Assembly (NCBI RefSeq): GCF_024519285.1
Contig: NZ_JAMZCY010000001.1
Location: forward strand, 1,178,001-1,242,000
DNA length: 64,000 nucleotides
Reading direction: 5' to 3'
Source: Cohnella sp. WQ 127256
Lineage (GTDB): Bacteria > Bacillota > Bacilli > Paenibacillales > Paenibacillaceae
The position numbers were made by a program, and so were the translations under genes. Numbering within the stretch: position 1 is the stretch's first letter; every line of letters begins with the position of its first letter. Shown piece by piece: positions 61,361-64,000 of the stretch. The notes under the pieces were generated by a model. The model did no database searches, was not told the origin of the DNA, and saw only the letters and a program-made list of their open reading frames with translations.

Positions 61361-61391
61361 ACTATAATTCATTACGTTACGTAAGGGTCAA
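61361..61391 (-). promoter_or_regulatory. MerR-type promoter (19-bp spacer with dyad)
   Basis: On the minus strand TTGACC (61386-61391), a 19-bp spacer and TATAGT (61361-61366). The spacer contains the perfect 13-bp palindrome TTACGTAACGTAA. Overlong spacers with a central dyad are the hallmark of MerR-family-activated promoters. No MerR gene is adjacent. Confidence 0.75.
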
Positions 61392-61435
61392 GTGGAAATC
61401 TGAATTTTCTTCGAAGACAATAATGTTGCGAAAAT

Positions 61436-61521
61436 CTGCCCGTTAGCGCAACGAGGTTGCCGATGCATACTAGCAGCCTCATTCCGGTTACTTATTGAGC
61501 TATAGTGTTCCGTTAGTTCAA
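61436..61521 (-). repeat. array repeat, copy C (full)
   Basis: On the minus strand it begins TTTGAACTAACGGAACACTA and continues TAGCTCAATAAG, then the imperfect hairpin GAGGCTGC/GCAACCTC, and ends GCGCTAACGGGCAG. It lies 15 bp after the GNAT stop. Confidence 0.85.
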
Positions 61522-61536
61522 ACTCTAAGCGTCCAA

Positions 61537-61998
61537 TTACCAATGATTTTCTAACGCTTCTTCAGATCGAGAAAAACCATTTCTGTTATAAAATTGCACA
61601 CTGTTGCTACTGGGCCAAAGGATAAGAAATTCAACTTCATTTTCTTTTGACCATTTTTCCATAGCGATTTGAATCTCGGTTCCTAAACCTTTGCTTCTAA
61701 AGACTGGGCGAGTAAAGACATTGGTAACATATCCGTAATAAGGGTCTGGAGTTTTACCTGGTCTGGGTACTTTATGTATTAACTGTAAATACATTTGTGA
61801 AACTATATTTTTTTCAACTTCTGCCACCCAAATATACCAATCTCCGCTTTCAATCGCTTCAACCAAAAATTCGCTACAAATCTGGTGAAACTCCTCAAAG
61901 CTAACCGTACTAACTCCATAATCCTCCGTAGAAAAGTCCCAACGCATTTGAACAAGTCCATCTACATCGTCTAATGTTGCTAATCGTACAATAGCCAT
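61537..61998 (-). CDS. GNAT-family acetyltransferase in the cassette-like array
   Basis: 153 residues with the acetyl-CoA loop TRPVFRSKGLGTEIQIAMEK and a C-terminal SVQFYNRNGFSRSEEAL. The N-terminal MAIVRLATLDDVDGLVQMRW is typical of the group that acetylates small molecules. GGAGGAAG lies before the ATG, 36 bp after repeat copy D. No separate promoter is evident, so it is probably read from upstream. Codon use is AT-rich, unlike the reductase gene that follows. Confidence 0.9.
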   Translation of the reverse strand: MAIVRLATLDDVDGLVQMRWDFSTEDYGVSTVSFEEFHQICSEFLVEAIESGDWYIWVAEVEKNIVSQMYLQLIHKVPRPGKTPDPYYGYVTNVFTRPVFRSKGLGTEIQIAMEKWSKENEVEFLILWPSSNSVQFYNRNGFSRSEEALENHW

Positions 61999-62034
61999 AC
62001 ACTCTTCCTCCTGTTTCTAGTTTTCTGAACATAA

Positions 62035-62117
62035 CTGCCCGATAGTTGAAAGGCTGCCGATTATGCCGGCAGCCTCGTTCTGATTGCTTATTGAACTATA
62101 GTGTCCCGTTAGTTGAA
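62035..62117 (-). repeat. array repeat, copy D (full, best preserved)
   Basis: On the minus strand: TTCAACTAACGGGACAC, TATAGTTCAATAAG, hairpin GGCTGCCG with CGGCAGCC (loop GCATAAT), then TTTCAACTATCGGGCAG. The FabZ stop TAA lies in its first box. Confidence 0.9.
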
Positions 62118-62549
62118 TGCCTCAATAGAATTAAATGCAAACATTATTTCTGCTTCACAAACCATTTCATTGTCTACCATGGCGATGCCTGTTCCTTTGA
62201 CAATCAGTCCCTTGGTTCGGGTCACTTCGAATTCAAGACGGAGTTGATCCCCTGGTTTTACTTGCTTTTTGAACCGACAATTATCAATACCAGTCAGCAA
62301 CCCTATCTTATGGTTATTGCTCTCTACGTTGGACATAGCGATACCACCCACCTGTGCCAGTGCTTCTACAATCAAGACTCCAGGCATGACGGGATAATCG
62401 GGAAAGTGACCAAGGAAATAAGGTTCATTGAAAGTTACATTTTTAATTCCAACGGCTTTCTTTCCCTCAACAATCTCTAAGATTCTATCGACCAAAAGAA
62501 AGGGATATCTATGTGGAATAAGCTCTTTAATTTGATAAATATCAAGCAT
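62109..62549 (-). CDS. fabZ: FabZ-type 3-hydroxyacyl-ACP dehydratase
   Basis: 146 residues, the normal FabZ size: [17 protein letters not shown], then the active-site hot-dog helix [20 protein letters not shown] with catalytic His and Glu, and [11 protein letters not shown]. It dehydrates 3-hydroxyacyl-ACP in fatty acid synthesis. ATG at 62549 has AGAGGAGG upstream. The last codons (AFN, stop) fall inside repeat copy D. It is probably a second copy outside the usual fab gene context, given its unrelated neighbours. Confidence 0.92.
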   Translation of the reverse strand: MLDIYQIKELIPHRYPFLLVDRILEIVEGKKAVGIKNVTFNEPYFLGHFPDYPVMPGVLIVEALAQVGGIAMSNVESNNHKIGLLTGIDNCRFKKQVKPGDQLRLEFEVTRTKGLIVKGTGIAMVDNEMVCEAEIMFAFNSIEAFN

Positions 62550-62623
62550 GGATTGCCTCCTCTGATATTGGCTTATAACCATTCTAACGTCATTTGGTGA
62601 AATCAGCCATTATTAAACTAATC

Positions 62624-62643
62624 TGCCCGTTAGTTCAATAAAA
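62624..62643 (-). repeat. array repeat, half copy E
   Basis: Only the second box survives: TTATTGAACTAACGGGCAG on the minus strand. It adjoins IS-like debris, where the rest was lost. TTGAAC here and TAATAA 17 bp downstream make a possible promoter for fabZ. Confidence 0.75.
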
Positions 62644-62795
62644 AGAACGCTCCCGCGCCATCGCTTGGGTTACGTCCTCCTCATTATATTCCATTTCCAA
62701 ATACCTATTAAAGAACGTACGCGGGTAGCATGTAGTGCTTAAACAGGGATGCCGCGGCAAATAGCGCCACTAAGCGCCTGTCGTTGGCGATCGCG

Positions 62796-62847
62796 ACAAT
62801 GTCCCCGAATTTGTGTCGTTTGAACACAATGTCCCCACTTTTGTGTC
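62796..62847. mobile_element. IS21-like terminal repeats, remnant
   Basis: Two 22-bp direct repeats, each ACAATGTCCCC, then four variable bases, then TTGTGTC or a close form, are separated by 8 bp. Arrays of GGGGACA/TGTCCCC repeats like this occur at IS21-family ends. No transposase gene is present, so this is debris. The surrounding stretch 62644-62920 holds only short frames without ribosome sites. Confidence 0.55.
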
Positions 62848-62920
62848 CTTGTTGCTTTTTCTGTGTGATACCCCATAAATCTATACATATTCCTTTTAGC
62901 AAGGTCCCAAAAGTAGCATT

Positions 62921-62974
62921 TCTAAACAGTCTGACCGCTTTCCCAGTTTTGGGAAAGCGGTCAGACTGTTTAGA
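62921..62974. repeat. 25-bp perfect inverted repeat
   Basis: Arms 62921-62945 and 62950-62974 are perfectly complementary with a 4-nt loop (GTTT); the core reads CTGACCGCTTTCCCA. The DUF4190 stop codon (62970-62972) is inside the right arm. It may act as a terminator without a U-run, or be a MITE or insertion end. Confidence 0.85.
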
Positions 62975-63326
62975 CGTTATTCATAGCTCTCATGAAGCTA
63001 ATCACAAACGAGATAACAAAGGCAAGCACATTGATAGCCGTCGCGACGATTCCGCATACCAATCCTGCAATTGCCATACCGCGACCTTGCACCTGTACTC
63101 GCTTGATTTCTTTAAACGATAAAGACGCGAACACAATCGCAACGATACCGCTGAAGAAGCCAATGATTCCAAGGACTATGATTCCTCCTAATGGCAAAGC
63201 AATTAAGGATATTATACCTAGTACTAAGGAGGTAATTGCTTTGCCACTCGTCTTCGCCTGTGGCGGAACGTAAGATTGGGTTAGCGGAGAAAAACCGTAT
63301 TGTGGCTCTTTGTGATTGTTATCCAA
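62970..63326 (-). CDS. DUF4190-domain membrane protein
   Basis: 118 residues. A Pro/Gln-rich cytoplasmic head (about 1-27) precedes two to three membrane helices: AITSLVLGIISLIALPLGGI, GIVAIVFASLS, then GMAIAGLVCGIVATAINVLAF, matching DUF4190. AGGAGG lies before the ATG. The function is unknown. The stop codon sits in the long inverted repeat, so the original 3' end may have been replaced. Confidence 0.85.
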   Translation of the reverse strand: MDNNHKEPQYGFSPLTQSYVPPQAKTSGKAITSLVLGIISLIALPLGGIIVLGIIGFFSGIVAIVFASLSFKEIKRVQVQGRGMAIAGLVCGIVATAINVLAFVISFVISFMRAMNNV

Positions 63327-63513
63327 GGAATATCCTCCTATTAATGAGTCATTATTTCTATTATACTTCTCGTAGTAAAATACTGTAAATATTTCTCGTA
63401 AATTAAATATTTTGTCGAACCTTAATGACTCATAAATTTCCTTTAGATTATTATGTGTATCTGACTTGAGCTAAATAAACAGATCAAAATCAGATGATAG
63501 ATTAATAGCAGTT
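63327..63513. other. intergenic region upstream of the DUF4190 gene
   Basis: AT-rich, and no gene is seen. On the minus strand it should contain the DUF4190 promoter; I cannot pick a convincing -35/-10 pair. Confidence 0.4.
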
Positions 63514-63554
63514 AAAAAAGAGCGGGCTATCTATTCGATAACCTGCTCTTTTTC
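63514..63554 (-). terminator. Rho-independent terminator after the RND gene
   Basis: The stem AGAGCAGGTTATC with GATAGCCCGCTCT (minus strand, G:U allowed) has A- and T-tracts on both sides. Confidence 0.88.
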
Positions 63555-63630
63555 TTGATTTTTGGCTCTGCGCCTTAACTTAAGGACATTGCGGTTTAGG
63601 CGGCCTCTCCTTCACCATTTAGGTAGTACA

Positions 63631-64000
63631 TTAAAACGTTTCGATCTCCTTCGGCTTACGCTTACGCCAAGCCAGGCTGTAAATCACAGGCAATACGACT
63701 AGCGTCAAGAGTGTTGAGGTGAACAGCCCCCCGATAACCGTAATAGCGAGTCCTCCTGACACCACACTCGTAGACGACGAGTTAGACAGTGCAACAGGCA
63801 TAAGAGCCAGCATCGTTGCGAATGCAGTCATTAGAATCGGCCGCAAGCGAGTCGTGGAGGCTTCAATAATCGCTTCATTAATTGGCATGCTTGACAGACG
63901 ATTCTTCTCAACGCGATCAAGCAATACGACCGCATTCGTAACGACGATGCCAACAAGCATTAGCATCCCAATCATTGCACTGATCGATAAGGCTTCGCCC
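63631..64000 (-). CDS. RND-family efflux pump (AcrB/SwrC-like), C-terminal part
   Basis: Only the last 122 residues lie in the window; the 5' part is outside. They contain SISAMIGMLMLVGIVVTNAVVLLDRVE, quoted in part as GMLMLVGIVVTNAVVLLD, then TRLRPILMTAFATMLALMP and the two last membrane helices with GGLFTSTLLTLVVLPVIYSL. This is the highly conserved end of HAE1-type RND transporters. In Gram-positive bacteria such pumps (SwrC) export surfactants or lipophilic compounds. Confidence 0.93.
   Translation of the reverse strand, partial: GEALSISAMIGMLMLVGIVVTNAVVLLDRVEKNRLSSMPINEAIIEASTTRLRPILMTAFATMLALMPVALSNSSSTSVVSGGLAITVIGGLFTSTLLTLVVLPVIYSLAWRKRKPKEIETF

Noticed and set aside
58764-62643. 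Classical integron attC sites
   Set aside because: Spacing and stop-codon overlap fit, but box 2 lacks a GTTRRRY core in inverse orientation to an RYYYAAC core, and no IntI-type integrase is present. I therefore describe the units only as cassette-like.
58764-62643. CRISPR array
   Set aside because: Repeats are separated by whole genes, not by 30-40 bp spacers, and no cas gene is present.
62708-62902. 64-codon minus-strand ORF spanning the IS-like repeats
   Set aside because: It reads through the direct repeats and has no ribosome site; probably insertion debris.

Overview
The window looks like chromosomal DNA of a Gram-positive, spore-former-type Firmicute, most likely Paenibacillaceae (Paenibacillus/Cohnella-like). 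I infer this from strong AGGAGG-type ribosome binding sites with frequent TTG and GTG starts, a T-box leader, YesM/YesN two-component pairs beside CUT1 sugar ABC transporters, a BceRS-BceAB-type module with PadR and HAAS proteins, a stalk-domain (copper amine oxidase N-terminal) secreted hydrolase, a reductase-less nitric oxide synthase, XerS and DUF3889. No database search was possible, so the species is not fixed.

Layout. 1-4.7 kb: end of a response regulator gene, an ABC exporter, and an HD hydrolase-GNAT-VanW operon. 4.9-14.9 kb: a glycan-use operon (GH130, sugar-binding lipoprotein, two permeases, YesM-type kinase, YesN-type regulator, GH3). The ABC transporter imports an oligosaccharide, GH130 and GH3 probably cleave it, and the kinase/regulator pair probably senses it. 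15-24 kb: single genes and small operons (stalk-domain/GH18-like protein, APH-type kinase, methyltransferase and lipoprotein, VOC protein, ArsR regulator with Old Yellow Enzyme, cysK, PhzF, DinB). 24.6-26.4 kb: a large Rieske-domain fusion with richer GC. 26.5-31.8 kb: GNAT-phosphatase, DUF3889, fumC, a DUF3990/small-protein overlapping pair and xerS. 31.9-38.7 kb: a ROK-regulated sugar ABC operon with a PIG-L deacetylase, then an NCS2 permease. 38.9-47 kb: nos with a DUF77 partner, then a PadR-HAAS-RR-HK-ABC antimicrobial-peptide-resistance-type locus and an epimerase-like gene. 47-48.5 kb: T-box-controlled DAHP synthase/chorismate mutase. 48.7-52 kb: a third sugar ABC operon. 52.2-57 kb: a TetR-controlled ADH-CMD-cupin-aldo/keto reductase redox operon, an aldo/keto reductase pseudogene and an AraC regulator. 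57.2-58.4 kb: an MFS exporter. 62.7-64 kb: IS21-like debris, a DUF4190 gene and the 3' end of an RND pump gene.

The most unusual part is 58.5-62.65 kb. Seven small transcription units of unrelated function (59-aa protein, cupin, ArsR plus SRPBCC, 73-aa protein, RibD-type reductase, GNAT, FabZ) all lie on the minus strand. Each boundary but one carries a copy, whole or half, of one repeat of about 80-87 bp that has a central hairpin and sits at or just after the stop codons. In two genes the repeat supplies the stop codon. This is the architecture of a gene-cassette array, but the repeat lacks the canonical integron attC core pair and no integron integrase is present in the window.

The three sugar ABC operons share one design: a hairpin sits between the binding-protein gene and the first permease gene, which probably lets the binding protein be made in excess.
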